From Capsicum annuum (taxonomy: Eukaryota > Streptophyta > Magnoliopsida > Solanales > Solanaceae), in the NCBI RefSeq assembly GCF_002878395.1, contig NC_061111.1, positions 22,764,152 to 22,828,151 on the forward strand: a stretch of 64,000 nt of DNA, written 5' to 3'. A program made the translations under genes and the position numbers. Positions 24,909 through 35,813 of this stretch are shown one piece after another (positions within the stretch are counted from its first letter, which is position 1; every line of letters begins with the position of its first letter). The notes beneath the pieces were generated by a model that was not told where the DNA came from, searched no databases, and was given only the letters and a program-made list of their open reading frames with translations.

Positions 24909-25307
24909 ATCAAACATAGATCTGCAACCAAACTACAGCAGAATATGCAAGCTACAATGATACACCAGTTATAATAGCCAACGATATATGAATATTGAAG
25001 TGAATCAGATCCTCACAACACAGTTATGATATTGGAGTAATAAATGAATTTCATAACAGATGAACACAATATGCAGAGAATATACTTCAAATTCAGCAAA
25101 AATATTCGTGAACACGAGCAATATACCAGTTTTTGGGACGTAATCGGCGATATGGAGAGAATTTATCGGTTTTCTTCTTAAACATAAAGAAGTATAGGCC
25201 TTGCTCGTCATAGATCGAACCTGAACGAACTTCTGCTTCCACGAATCTCCAAGAAACTCCATGTGAGGGTAATATCGGACGAAAGCTCGCTTCAAGATCT
25301 ATCAGAA

Positions 25308-25323
25308 AACCTACTTTGATACT
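25308..25323 (-). other. Copia-C primer-binding site
   Basis: Directly inside the 5' LTR the minus strand reads TAGTATCAAAGTAGG, a variant of the TGGTATCAGAGC initiator-Met site. Confidence 0.65.
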
Positions 25324-25640
25324 ATGTTAATATTGAAATTGAACCAGATTTGAACGATCAAAATGTAAACAAACCCTAATCTGATATGAGAGAATGAGAG
25401 AGAAGAGAGAAAAAGAAAACGATTTTTATTCTATCTGAATCTTCTAGAATCGGGTCCACTATTATTTATACTTATGATAGTGGACCGGGTTATTGAATTG
25501 TATATAGATATGCAAGGCCCAATATGATATAACAAGTGTTTGGCCCAAATCAATTACTAAATGCAAAATTATACATCAGTCAGTGTAAGGAATGAAATAT
25601 ATACATTTTTATGTATCTTTGTATCTACGTAACTCCAACA
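25324..25640 (-). repeat. Copia-C 5' LTR
   Basis: TGTTAATATTG ... ACTCCAACA on the plus strand, matching 3482-3797; followed by the ATTAT target duplication. Confidence 0.92.
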
Positions 25641-25645
25641 ATTAT

Positions 25646-25929
25646 ATACCAAACGCTTTTACCCAATATGATATTGGTCTATTTGCAATTCCAAATATCT
25701 CTCTCATTAAATAAAAATAAATATTTGTGCATTTTGAACAAATCTGAATCTTTGAAATGTGGGTATTTGTTATTTCTATGAACATATAAGCAGCTAAGAA
25801 TATATTACAAAATGCATAATTTGTAGAGACAGAAGTTAAAATGAAATTCAGGAATTTGAGACCAAAACACTGAAATCTGGTGGACACTGCAACTACGGAG
25901 TAAGTACTTACCATAGACCTTCATGGTGC
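25646..25929. other. Intergenic, no feature seen
   Basis: AT-rich sequence between the Copia-C target site and the 55-bp tandem repeats. A short minus-strand frame (25642-25914) has no recognisable family features. Confidence 0.5.
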
Positions 25930-26135
25930 GACTCTTCCCCAGATTCCATGCACAATGAAAGGTTAGTTCACCGCGATGTAGTGCAGCTATTCCTTGGATC
26001 CCATGTACAACGAGAGCTTAGTGCACCGCAATGTAGTTTGACCTTTCCATGGACTCCTTGCGTAGTAGGAGGTTAGTGCACCATAATGTAGTCCAGCTCT
26101 TCCTGGATCCCACATATAGAGAGACAGCTTCGTGA
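25930..26135 (+). repeat. 55-bp tandem repeat, SINE-tail-like
   Basis: Nearly four diverged units begin at 25930, 25985, 26040 and 26096. Each has a variant of CTTCC..GGATCCCATG and three of them a variant of AGCTTAGTGCACCGCAATG. These resemble the 3' part of the SINE at 2743-2925 (GGAGCTTTAATGCACCGGC). Confidence 0.75.
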
Positions 26136-26529
26136 CAGCAAGCTCGCTCCAACTTATATTTTCCTTTCATGTTAATTCTGTCCTCTTTTCTTCCTCAAAT
26201 CATTTCCCTCATTTACCGTCGTTCTCTGAATTGTTTCAATTCTCTAACGTTTATGGTCGAACATATTCAACCTGATTAACTTACAAATTTACACTTGCCA
26301 AAGAAATTCCAAAAGGAGTATAATCATTTCAAAAAAGGGTCAAATTTGTCATGGTAGGTAGACTCGTCATTGAGTATAATTTTTTGAACGAAAAAGGTTC
26401 AAAAATGGCCTGAATGTATTAAAAATAGTTTTAAAATATCCTCTAGTTAAGGAAACTTACCTAAATGTACCATATTTAGAAAATATTTACCATTTATAGC
26501 TATTAAAAATTGCATTTCATGCACTACAT
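26136..26529. other. Intergenic, no feature seen
   Basis: AT-rich; no coding frame or repeat recognised up to the start of LRR-RLK homology at about 26530. Confidence 0.5.
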
Positions 26530-28490
26530 GGCATCATTAGTCCTTAGAAGCTTTGGATTTAGAGGTTCAATGATAGAAGTCATCGTTTTCATCCCAAACT
26601 ATACACGAAAAGTCTAGGTGACACCTAAACTATCGTAGTAACCTATTACACACCTAAACTATAAAAAAAAGTGAAACCATTACCTCCCCGCGACACCCAT
26701 TCTAAGGCGCATTGCTTACACTTGTTTTAGGTGTGTCCTGTCTTTTAAATAACAAAAATAAATGGCTAAAAACATTAAAAATACAGCACTTTTAATTTCC
26801 AATAGATCTATTGAACCCTAATTCCTATTTAAGCCAATTTGAGGCTCCAAACTAAGAACCCTAATTTTCAAATTTGACTTTCAAAATCAAAATTAAAGAT
26901 CATTTGTTTGAAGAATTTGTAACTAAATGTTAATAAAAAATAATTTTTTTATTTTTTTAATTGAAAAAATATTAATAAAATTAATTTTTTTTATTTATTC
27001 ATTTTAATATGTGAGTCCCACCTTCTTCAATTGCTTGTTCTTCACCAAAATGACCATTAAAACACTTCATCATTTCATCAAACTCAAATCTTCACCACAA
27101 TAATTTTAAGAATCCACCATAAATTTCATTATCGGAATCACAGTACAACCATTAGTGTCACAAACAACCACTATAAAATTCAACATCCATTACTAAAACT
27201 GTGATCGGAATCACAATATCACCATTGTTAACATTCAAAGTTACAAAAACCACCACAAATTCGCACCTGCAACACTACTAAATTCTAATGACGCCTTACA
27301 ATTGGCAATGAAACTTCCCCGTTCCCTTTTGTCTTCATCTTCCCGCATCTGCCACCGCAAAATTTCATCTTTCAACACATAAGTCACTTCTCCAAAAAAT
27401 ACAAATAGTTGATACACTACAAGATTCACATAAGGATAAAACAAAACCCCAGATTCACTAACCACAACAATCAAGATCACTATATCAATGATAACAGAAT
27501 GAGACTGTTCACAATTACTGGATGGCATTTTCTTGTTCAAAAAGGGACTAGTTGAATTCTTGATTTTTGGGTCTTTCGGAGGAATTGAGGTATGTAAACA
27601 GATCATTTGGGTTAAAAAGTTCAAGATTGTACCTGAGAATATAAAAAGATTCAGTCTTGAATGAGATTTTTAGAAAATCAGTTCGATTAATCTTCACAAA
27701 TTCAATGAAGATATTGGTAATTGTCGGTAGATATTGGAATATTAATGGATAGTCAAATTGAGAAATTTGAAGTAATTTGGAAGGAAGAAAAGTGATAAAT
27801 GAGAATAAGCTTATGAAAATCTGGTATAAATTGAATTTACGATCAGCTATATGGAGATTGAAGTGTGTTAAATTCCTTCACATGAATGGTGGACTTCATA
27901 CACTCCAAATTTATGTTTTTTTTCTTCTATTTGGGTCGGATCGGGTTAGAATGAGTTAAAATAGATGGATCGGGTTAGATTTATTTAATAAAATAGAATA
28001 ATTAAATTAGACACATGGCACCACCATAGGGTGAATACACTCCACTCATTGAACTTGGGCATGGGTATCGCGGGGAGGTAATAAAATTACTTTTTTATAG
28101 TTTAGATGTGTAATAGGTCACTACAATAATTTAAGTGTGACCTAGTCTTTTCATATATAATTTGAGGTGAAAACGAGGAGTTTTCCCGAGGTTCAATTGC
28201 AAAAGAAATTGGGAACCTCTCCCCTTTTGATCTTTCTGAAAATGATTTATTTGGAAATGGAACAGTGTTCATTTTCAATGTGTTTTCCAACTCTGGGAAT
28301 TTATAGCTCATTGATTTGGGACAAAACAGGATTAGTGGACTGGGAACTTGCCAAGGGGATTACGTACTAGGCTTCCAAATCTGAAAGGTGTATTACTCTC
28401 AAGAAATCAATTAGTAGGCCAAATCCCAAGTAGGTTGAATCAATGCACAAAACTTCTTTACCTTGTCATATAATCAGATCACAGGTACTC
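26530..28490 (+). pseudogene. LRR receptor kinase relic, split by a Mutator-like element
   Basis: Homology to the copy at 37181 starts abruptly at 26530 (GGCATCATTAGTCCTTAGAA) and runs to GAGGTTCAAT. It resumes at 28188 after the 1.6-kb insert and continues to 28490. The second part matches the larger copy around 37450-37865, but the stretch equivalent to 37460-37620 is missing. Recognisable pieces on the plus strand include LIDLGQNRISG, RLPNLKGVLLSRNQLVGQIP and SRLNQCTKLLYL, with frame changes between them. It ends at the same splice donor (CACAG then GTACTC) as the other copies. No kinase part follows; beyond 28750 there are only transposon sequences. Confidence 0.85.
26572..28187. mobile_element. 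Non-autonomous Mutator-like element
   Basis: The 10-base duplication GAGGTTCAAT flanks it (26562-26571 and 28188-28197). Terminal inverted repeats of about 120 bases are visible: left 26583-26700 (ATCGTTTTCATCCC, ...GAAAAGTCTAGGTGACACC, ...ACCTATTACACA, ...CTCCCCGCG) and the mirror on the right (28060-28180). A 9-11 base TSD with long TIRs is typical of MULEs. No transposase was recognised inside; the interior is AT-rich with only short frames. The empty site can be read from the 37181 copy. Confidence 0.88.
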
Positions 28491-28752
28491 TTCCGTTTTA
28501 GATTATTGGTCGTAATTTTTAAAAGTCGTCGTTTCAAACTACTTCATTCATCATCTTTACTTGTTTAGATAGTTGTCCAATTTTACTTATCTAATTTGAG
28601 AAATCAAAAGATAATTAATTTATTACTGTCACCATTTCATTTTACTTGACACATTTATTAAAAAAGATAATTAATAACGTGATTACTTTATCATAATACC
28701 TCTATTAAATGATGTTCACATTTTAATTTGAGGGAAAAGCAATTAATATTAA
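28491..28752 (+). other. Intron remnant of the LRR-RLK relic, MITE-like
   Basis: Corresponds in position to the intron 37867-38114 of the larger copy and begins the same way (GTACTCTTCCGTTTTAG versus GTACTCTCTCCGTCTC). Both contain CCGT.T.A.AT..T..GTC-type sequence typical of short plant MITEs. The matching right half of such a sequence (CAAGTAAAATGAAATGAAGG) lies at 31368-31392, on the other side of the Tourist-like insertion. Confidence 0.5.
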
Positions 28753-28974
28753 GGGTGTGTTTGGTAGGAAGGAAAATATTTTCCAGAAAATATTTTTTAA
28801 TTTTCTCATATTTGGTTGGATTAAAGGTTTTAGAAAATGTTTTCCAAATCAACTCATTTTCCTCAATTTTAAGGAAAATGACTTCCCCTCAAAAAGTAAG
28901 AAAAACATTTTTCAAAACTCTCTTTCAACCTCACTCTTAAGTTGAAATATTTATACAACTCTCAAAATCATTCA

Positions 28975-29590
28975 TCCCTACTCCGACCCTCTGGCAATCC
29001 CCTACCCCACCCCCACCCCGCCCCTACCACCCCTATTAAAAAAATATTTTAAATTTTTTTCTTACCTCATCCCCTACCCAAAATCCAAACCCCTACTCCC
29101 TTCCAAAAAAAAAAAAAAAAAAAATTTAAAAAAAAATTCAAACTTTTTTCTTACCTCCCCGACCCCGCTACCATCCTCCTCCCCCCACCCCCCACCCCCA
29201 CTTAAAAAATTTAATTTTTTAAAATTAATTTTTTAACAAAATTTAATTTTTTCCTTACCCCATCGTCACTCTCTTACCCCCCCCCCCCCCCCCCCCCCCC
29301 CCCCCACCCCCACCCCCTAATACTCCTCATTCAAAAAAAATATTTCAAATTTTTTTCTTACTCCACTCTTTCTCCCCTTAACCCCTTCCCCCCCACCCCT
29401 ACTAACCCCCAACCCCCCAAAAAAATTAATTTATTTTTTAAAAAATCCAAATTATTTTCTTACCCCACCCTTATTACCTATTTTGATAACCTCAACCCCC
29501 ATCTACCAACCCCCTCTCCAAAAAAGATTAATACTTTTAATTTATTTTTTAGAAAAAATTTTAAACTTTTTTCTTATCTCACCCTTTTTA
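28975..29590. repeat. Degenerate C-rich/A-rich tandem array
   Basis: About six irregular units of roughly 85-120 bases alternate C-runs (CCCCTACCCCACCCCCACCC type) with AAATTTTTTTCTTACC-type segments. It includes a 29-base C homopolymer at 29277-29305. The array is part of the Tourist-like element. Confidence 0.7.
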
Positions 29591-30280
29591 TCCTATTTGT
29601 TCTCATTGTTTTTGTTAAATATACATAAATACTTTTAGAAAACATATAGTTATCCAATTTGCATAACGATCACACGAATATAAATAACTTATTTTTCTAG
29701 AAAAATATTTTTCCTCCTTCATATCGAATGCACCCTAAAAAAATATTTTTTGAGATCAAAAATTATTTTTCTAAAAAATATATTTTTACGCTTTAGTAAA
29801 CACAAGAATGTATTTTTTGAAAATATTTTTTCATTCACCAACCAAACACTATAAAATATTTTTCAAAAAATATTTTTCATCCACCAACCAAACATAGAAA
29901 AACAAAACGAACAAATAGGTGGTCTTTCCGGAAATGTTAAACAAAAGTTTTCCCCTCGCATCTCGGTCACTTTTACTTTTTCGTTATTTTGTAATCCCCA
30001 GGGTATGATACCTTATAGCTTCACAGTTACAAGTCATTTTCTCATTACTTTGGGTCTCCTCCCTACTTTATACCGGATACCCGCGGATTTCTCAATACAA
30101 ATACCAAGATAGACGAGAGAAGGCTAGCCGTCCTTATCTTTCTTTTTTACGCCTTCGACCCTCAAAGCAATACGGTATGCTGCTTCTATGCTGTCCGTCA
30201 AACACAAATGCAATTCGTGCTTAGAAAAAGTCAGCTCGAATATTGCCCTCTTGTCTCCCTTCTTCACTCTACATCGTAGA

Positions 30281-30307
30281 GACAGGAGGTCAAAAAACTC
30301 CTCTATG
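30281..30307 (+). repeat. 27-base inverted repeat, left arm
   Basis: Begins GACAGGAGGTCAAAAAACTC; its exact reverse complement is 30590-30616, 282 bases further on. Confidence 0.9.
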
Positions 30308-30589
30308 AGAAACCATCCAGGGAATTTTGGCCGGATCTAATACATATGGAGGTGTAGTAGACATCGACAAGAAATTGACCATTTCCGCTGCCTGCCTAAA
30401 GGCTGATTGGTAGTTCTTAGGTTCTCTGTAAGTAGAGTGATTGCAAAAACCTAGGTATGTTTATTGTTCCTAATAATAATAGAAGGTTTGAGAAGTTCGT
30501 CAGTTTAAAGATTCATTTCTACCAGGTGACGGACTAATAAGTTTAAGAATCTGAGACAAGGTTGTTTTTGAAATGGCTATGAGAGAGTA

Positions 30590-30616
30590 CATAGAGGAGT
30601 TTTTTGACCTCCTGTC
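30590..30616 (-). repeat. 27-base inverted repeat, right arm
   Basis: Exact reverse complement of 30281-30307. Confidence 0.9.
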
Positions 30617-31282
30617 TCCCTTCCAGCCCAGTAGCTTCCTTGCTGAACACTAAAGCCCCTAAAATCGTTAACCTCATGAAACTAGGTAATCTCATGGTAA
30701 GGACAGGTCTTACTAACTTAGACCTCTTATCCTTCTCATACTACTTTAGGGGTAGATCTATTAGGACTGGTATCTTCCCTGCATCCGATCGACTCATACC
30801 TCCCAGCGGAAAGCATGGGATCAAAAAAGGCAGAATTGAGAATCTCAAAAAAATCTCTTTCTTTCTTTTTTAGATTGCCGCTTTCATGTGACCACGAATG
30901 GCTCTTGTTCTCAGACCGGGAATCCTATCTTCCGGTATGACTGGGGTCGAAAGCCCTACATTCTGTTTCAATTCGGATGGGCTTCCCCTATTGTCTGGCC
31001 TTAACCATTGCATTGGCTGTGAAGGCCTTCATTACTGGGTGAGTCGAATCCCAGATGATGCCTTGTTCGGGCTCATTCGTCCTCTCCTCCCCACTTTGAT
31101 GGAATCATTTTTTTGCCGCATGGGGAGGTTTGTAGTCGTTTCACTCCTTTAGTCGATATGAAGTTCGTTTCACTACGTATAGAATACGAACTATCCGAAC
31201 AAAGACCGGCTTCTTGCCGGTGTGATAAGAAAGCAACTTGTTTTCCAAGAAAACATTTTTCTTCATACCAAACACACCCTAA

Positions 31283-32284
31283 GGGTAAAAAAAGGAAAAA
31301 GAAAATATTTTTTCTTGATATGTCAAAAATGACAAGTAAAAGCAGAAATACAATTAGGAAATTTGTGACAAGTAAAATGAAATGAAGGGAGTATTTTGTA
31401 TCTATTTTACCAATAACAAAAACATATCCAGTGTAATCCCACAAAGTGAGATGTTGGGAAGGTACGGTGTTCACTGAATGATTGTTTCCGATAAATACTC
31501 GATTTGTGTGTATTTCATCTTTGTTATTAAATATTATTTATTTCATTATTTACATGACTTTTAATTAATAGGTCGATGTAGTAGAAAATTTTTACTGTGT
31601 GAGACACATTTACTACGTGGACATTAGTTATATGAGTCTCCACTATTTTTTTAACACTTGGATTATAGGGCCCACTTTTCAATTTAAACTATCAAGGAGA
31701 GAACATACAAGAATTGTGGGACCCACTATAATATCAATTCTCCTTTTCTTCTTCTCTCCTTGCTGCCTTCTTCCAATATTTTTTCTCATTTTCTTCTTTC
31801 ATCAATGTTACTAGGCAGACTATAATTCTTTAAATTATTTTATAGTTTCACATTTCAGCTTTTAATCCCTTCGTCATTTGATCAAAATTAAACAAATTGA
31901 TATATTTTTAGTTATATTTGATTTAATATTAATATTTTATAAAATAATAATCTTTGAGTTCACTAATTTTATAATTATTTGTATGAAATAGGAAATGTAT
32001 CAATTTTTATAAATTATTTTAAAACAGTTTACATAATGTTCCATCAGAATTTTATTACTTTAATTTTATTTTCATGGACTAATAAGTTTAGGCTTAAATA
32101 CATTTTAAAAAGAAATACATGAATCACAATAAGTATATATGTATATATACATAGATATATATACATACATACATATAGAGAGAGAGAGATTAAAAGTGTG
32201 AAGAACCTTAGAAATGTTGTTTGAATTTTTTGCCCTTCACTAAAAGTCTTTGTTTTAGACAAAATTATTTTTTTACTATTTTTT
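31283..32284. other. Intergenic, AT-rich; one SINE remnant
   Basis: No gene recognised. 31286-31395 is the right half of a short MITE interrupted by the Tourist-like element. 31430-31505 (GTAATCCCACAAAGTGAGAT ... TGTTTCCGATAAA) is a diverged piece of the same SINE family as 32285-32410. Confidence 0.5.
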
Positions 32285-32410
32285 CTAATCCCACTGTATT
32301 CCCACAAGGTGGGATTTGAGGAGAGTAAGCGTACGCAGTCCATACCACTACCTCAGATGAAGCAGAAAGACTGTTTTCGATAGACCCCCAACTCAGGACA
32401 GATAACAGTA
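32285..32410. mobile_element. SINE-like repeat (Solanaceae)
   Basis: CCCACAAGGTGGGATTTGAG, GAGAGTAAGCGTACGCAGTC, and TGTTTTCGATAGACCC followed by AACTCAGGACA match, from memory, a very common short repeat of Solanaceae genomes usually classed as a SINE. Limits and orientation are approximate. Confidence 0.65.
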
Positions 32411-32941
32411 TAATAAAAAAAACAAACAGACAACATAAAACACTCAACAAACAAGAAAACTTTTTTCATTAGTTTAAGAATTTTAAATCAACTAAATTTG
32501 ATTTTAAGAAGATTTGAAAGATCTAGAAATAAATATAAAAGCGTTAGAATAAGAAAAATTTAAGAAGTACCAAATTTTAAAAAGTTTTAAGTACGTAATA
32601 AGAATGTAATCGATGATTGATTTGACTTTAAAACTAAAGAAAGATTTTAAATATAAAAAAAAAAAAAATTGTATCACAAATACGGTTCAAATTGATGCAT
32701 CTCTCTTAACCTCTGACAGCAAGGAAAAGAGGTTCTGCATTTGAAACGATGATCCATCAACCACTTGGAACTTCTGGTGGTAAAATATATATGTGCTTAT
32801 ACTAAAATATATATTTATGTTTATATTATTATATTAAAGTGTGAAGGATCTTTGAAAAGTGATTTGAACTATACGCTTCATTAAAAATCTTTACAATAGA
32901 TAAAATCATTTAATTTTAAATAATACACTACATGGGTATAA
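32411..32941. other. Intergenic, no feature seen
   Basis: AT-rich; short frames only. Confidence 0.5.
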
Positions 32942-33969
32942 TACATCAAAACCCCCCTGCACTTGTTAGCAAAACTTACTTTAGACCCTAAACTAATCGA
33001 GCAATTATTTATCCCCCTTATGAACTTTAAAGTGTATTATTTTGCCCCCTTAACAACTGACGTGGCAAAAAAAAATAAAGGTATGTTTTAGTGGAAAAAA
33101 ATATTAAAAAAATTTAGTGGGGCCCACTTTAATATTTTTAAACATTATTTTTTTCCCCTTCTTCCTCACACCCCACCACCCCGATTTCTTCTTCTTCCTT
33201 TATTTTTTTCACTTCTATTCACCAAAATCTTCAATCAACTACACCATAATAAAATATATAAATTATACAACAAATAAACTTTCCTATAAAGATCAAGAAT
33301 CAACAAATTAAATCCCAAAAATACATAAAAATTAATTCTTTAAGGTATCGTTCTCCAAGAATTTGCTAAATTTCAACACCCAAAAAATTCAAAGAGCATT
33401 AAATCATAGAAAAAAGAAATTTATTTAAATTTTTAACCATTATTTTTTTTTCCTTCGAAATTTTCAAATCTCAGAAATCACTACACTTAAAAAACATGAG
33501 AAAGAAGATATCAATAGCATCACGACTAACTTGTTCAAATGTTTATTGATTTATCACAGTGAAACTATAGTTTCTTCACAAATCAAAATATTGGAACTAT
33601 ATTTATCAACTTTATTCCTTCAACCAAGTTTACAAGCTAATTATAACCATGAAATTGAGTAGGAAAACAAATTCTACAAATTTTTAACCTTATTCAATTT
33701 AACCAAAAAATCTGATCGATGAACTTCCCCACAGCATAGGCGACGGAATTCTTCGCCAGAAAACGCTGAAATCAACGATTAGAATCAGTCGCAGCAGTCC
33801 ACCGTCGTTGTCGCTGTTCCGGCGACGGAGGTCAGTTGTTCATGGGAGGAGGAAGAAGAAGAAAGATGAATGAAGTTTGTGGAGCGGAAGTTAGTTGTTG
33901 TTCATGGGAGGAGAAAGAAAAAGGAGGAGGAATGGGCGGGGGAGAGGGTGGGGGTGAGGGGGGCTGTTT

Positions 33970-34026
33970 GAAGAAGAAGAAGAAGAAGAAGAAGAAGAAG
34001 AAGAAGAAGAAGAAGAAGAAGAAGGA
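33970..34026 (+). repeat. (GAA)n microsatellite
   Basis: About 18 uninterrupted GAA/AAG units, flanked by imperfect GGAGGAGGA, inside the long-TIR element. Confidence 0.95.
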
Positions 34027-34086
34027 GGAGGAGAAATTGTGGGATGGGGTTGGGGGGCGGGGGGCTGAAGAAGAAGGAGGAAAAGG

Positions 34087-34089
<3 letters not shown>

Positions 34090-34136
<47 letters not shown>
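34090..34136 (+). repeat. (TA)n microsatellite
   Basis: About 23 uninterrupted TA units inside the long-TIR element. A second TA run (34412-34454) adjoins its right end. Confidence 0.95.
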
Positions 34137-34138
<2 letters not shown>

Positions 34139-34409
34139 CTTTTTAAAAAAAATATATAAAAATAGTATGTGTGTGGAGTTACTTTTTTAGAAAAAAAAAT
34201 TATAATTTCTTATGTGGCAATGACATGGCACTGATGTGGCATTGACGTGGCTCAAATTGGAGCGTGTGTACTTCACTCTCCGCAGTGAAAATGGTATAAT
34301 TTTTTTAGGAGGGTAAAAAATTCACTTTAATGTTATTAAGGGGGGTATAGAATTGTCTGATTAGTTTTGGATTTAAAGTAAATTTTTTGACCACAAGTTC
34401 AGGGGTGTT

Positions 34410-34415
<6 letters not shown>

Positions 34416-34456
<41 letters not shown>

Positions 34457-35805
34457 AGATTTTTTGCTTAGATATCTTTATACTTTTTTATAAAATCTAT
34501 TCACCTAATTAAAGTTTATAGATATTAAGACATTAATCATAATTCAAAATAATTATAGCCGTCATAATAAAAAAAAGGCTGCCCATGATTACAAGTTACC
34601 AACTAATGAAATTTCGTTTCTAATGACAGGAGAAAAGGAGATAAATATCCTTACTAACAAATTTTTAAAAACAAATTAAAACTACAATCAATCTAATAAT
34701 GTATAAAATATTTTTAAAATTTAATTTAAATAATTAAAATTAACTAAATTGATTTGTTTTTTATTTTTGATTTTAATCAAAATCAATCCAATTCAAAGTA
34801 TGAATAATATCACTTAACTTTAAAAAAAAAAAAATCTACTTAAAACTCATATACCGATCACAAAAAAATCGATTAGAACTAACTGAACAAAAAAAAATGC
34901 CAAATAATTAGGTCCGCTAATCAAAATTTTCAAAAAGCATTCTCCAAATTTAAACTTTTGAATTCGAAAATATTCTAAATTATGTCACAAATATGATACA
35001 TGTTACATTCCGTAAAATCTCTTTAAAAGACATAATAAAATAGAAAAATAAAATATTTTGGAAAAGGATTGGAAAATAAAAGATTACGAAAAAAGAGATA
35101 AATGTAATAGAAAAAGACATGATTTTTTTACTTGTAAGTAGAATCCACTAAAGTTCACTTGTCAATAAGAGAATTCCTCATACAAATATCGTATTTTATA
35201 GAATGTGTCAAGTCAAATATGACTAGGTAAATATGAACAACGGGACTAGTATTTGTCATTTAAAAAGTATGAAAAAAATTAAATTTTTTTTTTTCATTTA
35301 TATGGCACTTTGTGTTTCCTAAGACTCAAATTGACTATTTTTAAGTTAAACTAAATTAAATCGTAGGACTAAAATTTAAATATTAAAATATTTTTTAAAA
35401 AATAAAAATACTCTTAACATATTGAAAATGGTTTAAAATGTCTCCCTTAATCAAAATTGCCCTTTTAACTTTTTCTTTAGCTTTGAAAATGTCCTCCGAT
35501 CCTTTTAACAAAATCATGACATGACATTAGTGGATCTTCTAATTAAACAATTGACATTAGTTTATGGAAAACAATCATAATCAGTTAATTTTTAAATAAT
35601 TATCCATTATTACAAATACATGATACGCTATAATAATTTATATCTTTAGCCACCTTTCAAAAGTGTGACCTAAACCATCTCTAAGACGTAGAGATGTAGC
35701 TAATCTTTCTCAAGATTCTTATAGATAATATAGTTCATTGATAATATTCTTTCTCCTTGAGATTACAGTTCTTGCCCCCCCCCCCCCCCCCCGCTCCAAA
35801 CACAC
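34416..35805. other. Intergenic, AT-rich
   Basis: No gene recognised. It holds the TA run to 34454 and a C18 homopolymer at 35775-35792. Confidence 0.5.
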
Positions 35806-35813
35806 CCCACCAT

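Larger units (their letters stand above)
3482..25640 (-). mobile_element. Copia-C: Ty1/copia element, outermost of a three-level nest
   Basis: Two LTRs of about 316 bp (3482-3797 and 25324-25640) align along their length. The element is flanked by the direct repeat ATTAT at 3477-3481 and 25641-25645. Genes run on the minus strand in Copia order: gag, protease, integrase, RT, RNase H. The RNase H region is cut in two by Gypsy-A (4104-20834). Without the insert the element is about 5.4 kb, a normal Copia size. Domain style suggests the Retrofit/Ale lineage, but this is a guess. Many stops and frameshifts make it non-functional. Confidence 0.93.
29915..31235. other. Organelle-like DNA segment (possible mitochondrial insertion)
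   Basis: Base composition changes sharply from very AT-rich/C-tract DNA to balanced sequence without A/T runs, then back at about 31235. The texture (mixed codon-like sequence without long frames, e.g. CCGGATACCCGCGGATTTC, GCTTCTTGCCGGTGTG near the end) resembles plant mitochondrial intergenic DNA. Two short plus-strand frames (30604-30873, 30898-31152) were not recognised. A perfect 27-base inverted repeat lies within it. I recognise no mitochondrial gene, so the origin is a guess from composition. Confidence 0.45.
28753..31279. mobile_element. Tourist/PIF-Harbinger-like TIR element with composite interior
   Basis: It starts GGGTGTGTTTGGTAGGAAGG and ends with the inverted form (CTTCATACCAAACACACCC). 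TAA lies on both sides (28750-28752 and 31280-31282), a 3-base TSD as in Tourist elements. The interior holds a degenerate C-rich/A-rich array, inner copies of the same terminal motif in reverse (near 29715-29735 and 29840-29895) and an organelle-like block (29915-31235). No transposase was recognised. Superfamily assignment is by TIR style and TSD length only. Confidence 0.65.
32942..34415. mobile_element. Long-TIR non-autonomous DNA transposon
   Basis: About 78-base terminal inverted repeats. The left one (32943-33020: CATCAAAACCCCCCTGCACT ... TTTATCCCCCTT) mirrors the right one (34338-34415: AAGGGGGGTATAG ... GTTCAGGGGTGTTTCGATA), with roughly three quarters identity by eye. Further inside, GACGTGGCA also occurs on both sides. 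No transposase. The TSD cannot be read because both flanks are TA-rich. A MULE or hAT relationship is possible. Confidence 0.75.

Noticed and set aside
25005..25295. Minus-strand open frame of 96 codons next to the Copia-C LTR
   Set aside because: It lies in the 5' leader of Copia-C, upstream of gag, with no recognisable motif.
27241..27624. Minus-strand open frame of 127 codons inside the Mutator-like element
   Set aside because: Low-complexity, AT-rich; no transposase or host-protein motif seen, so not called a gene.
30604..31152. Two plus-strand frames in the organelle-like block
   Set aside because: No recognised mitochondrial or plastid protein; composition alone does not make them genes.
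33836..34159. Open frame with a long lysine/glutamate run
   Set aside because: Created by the (GAA)n and (TA)n microsatellites.
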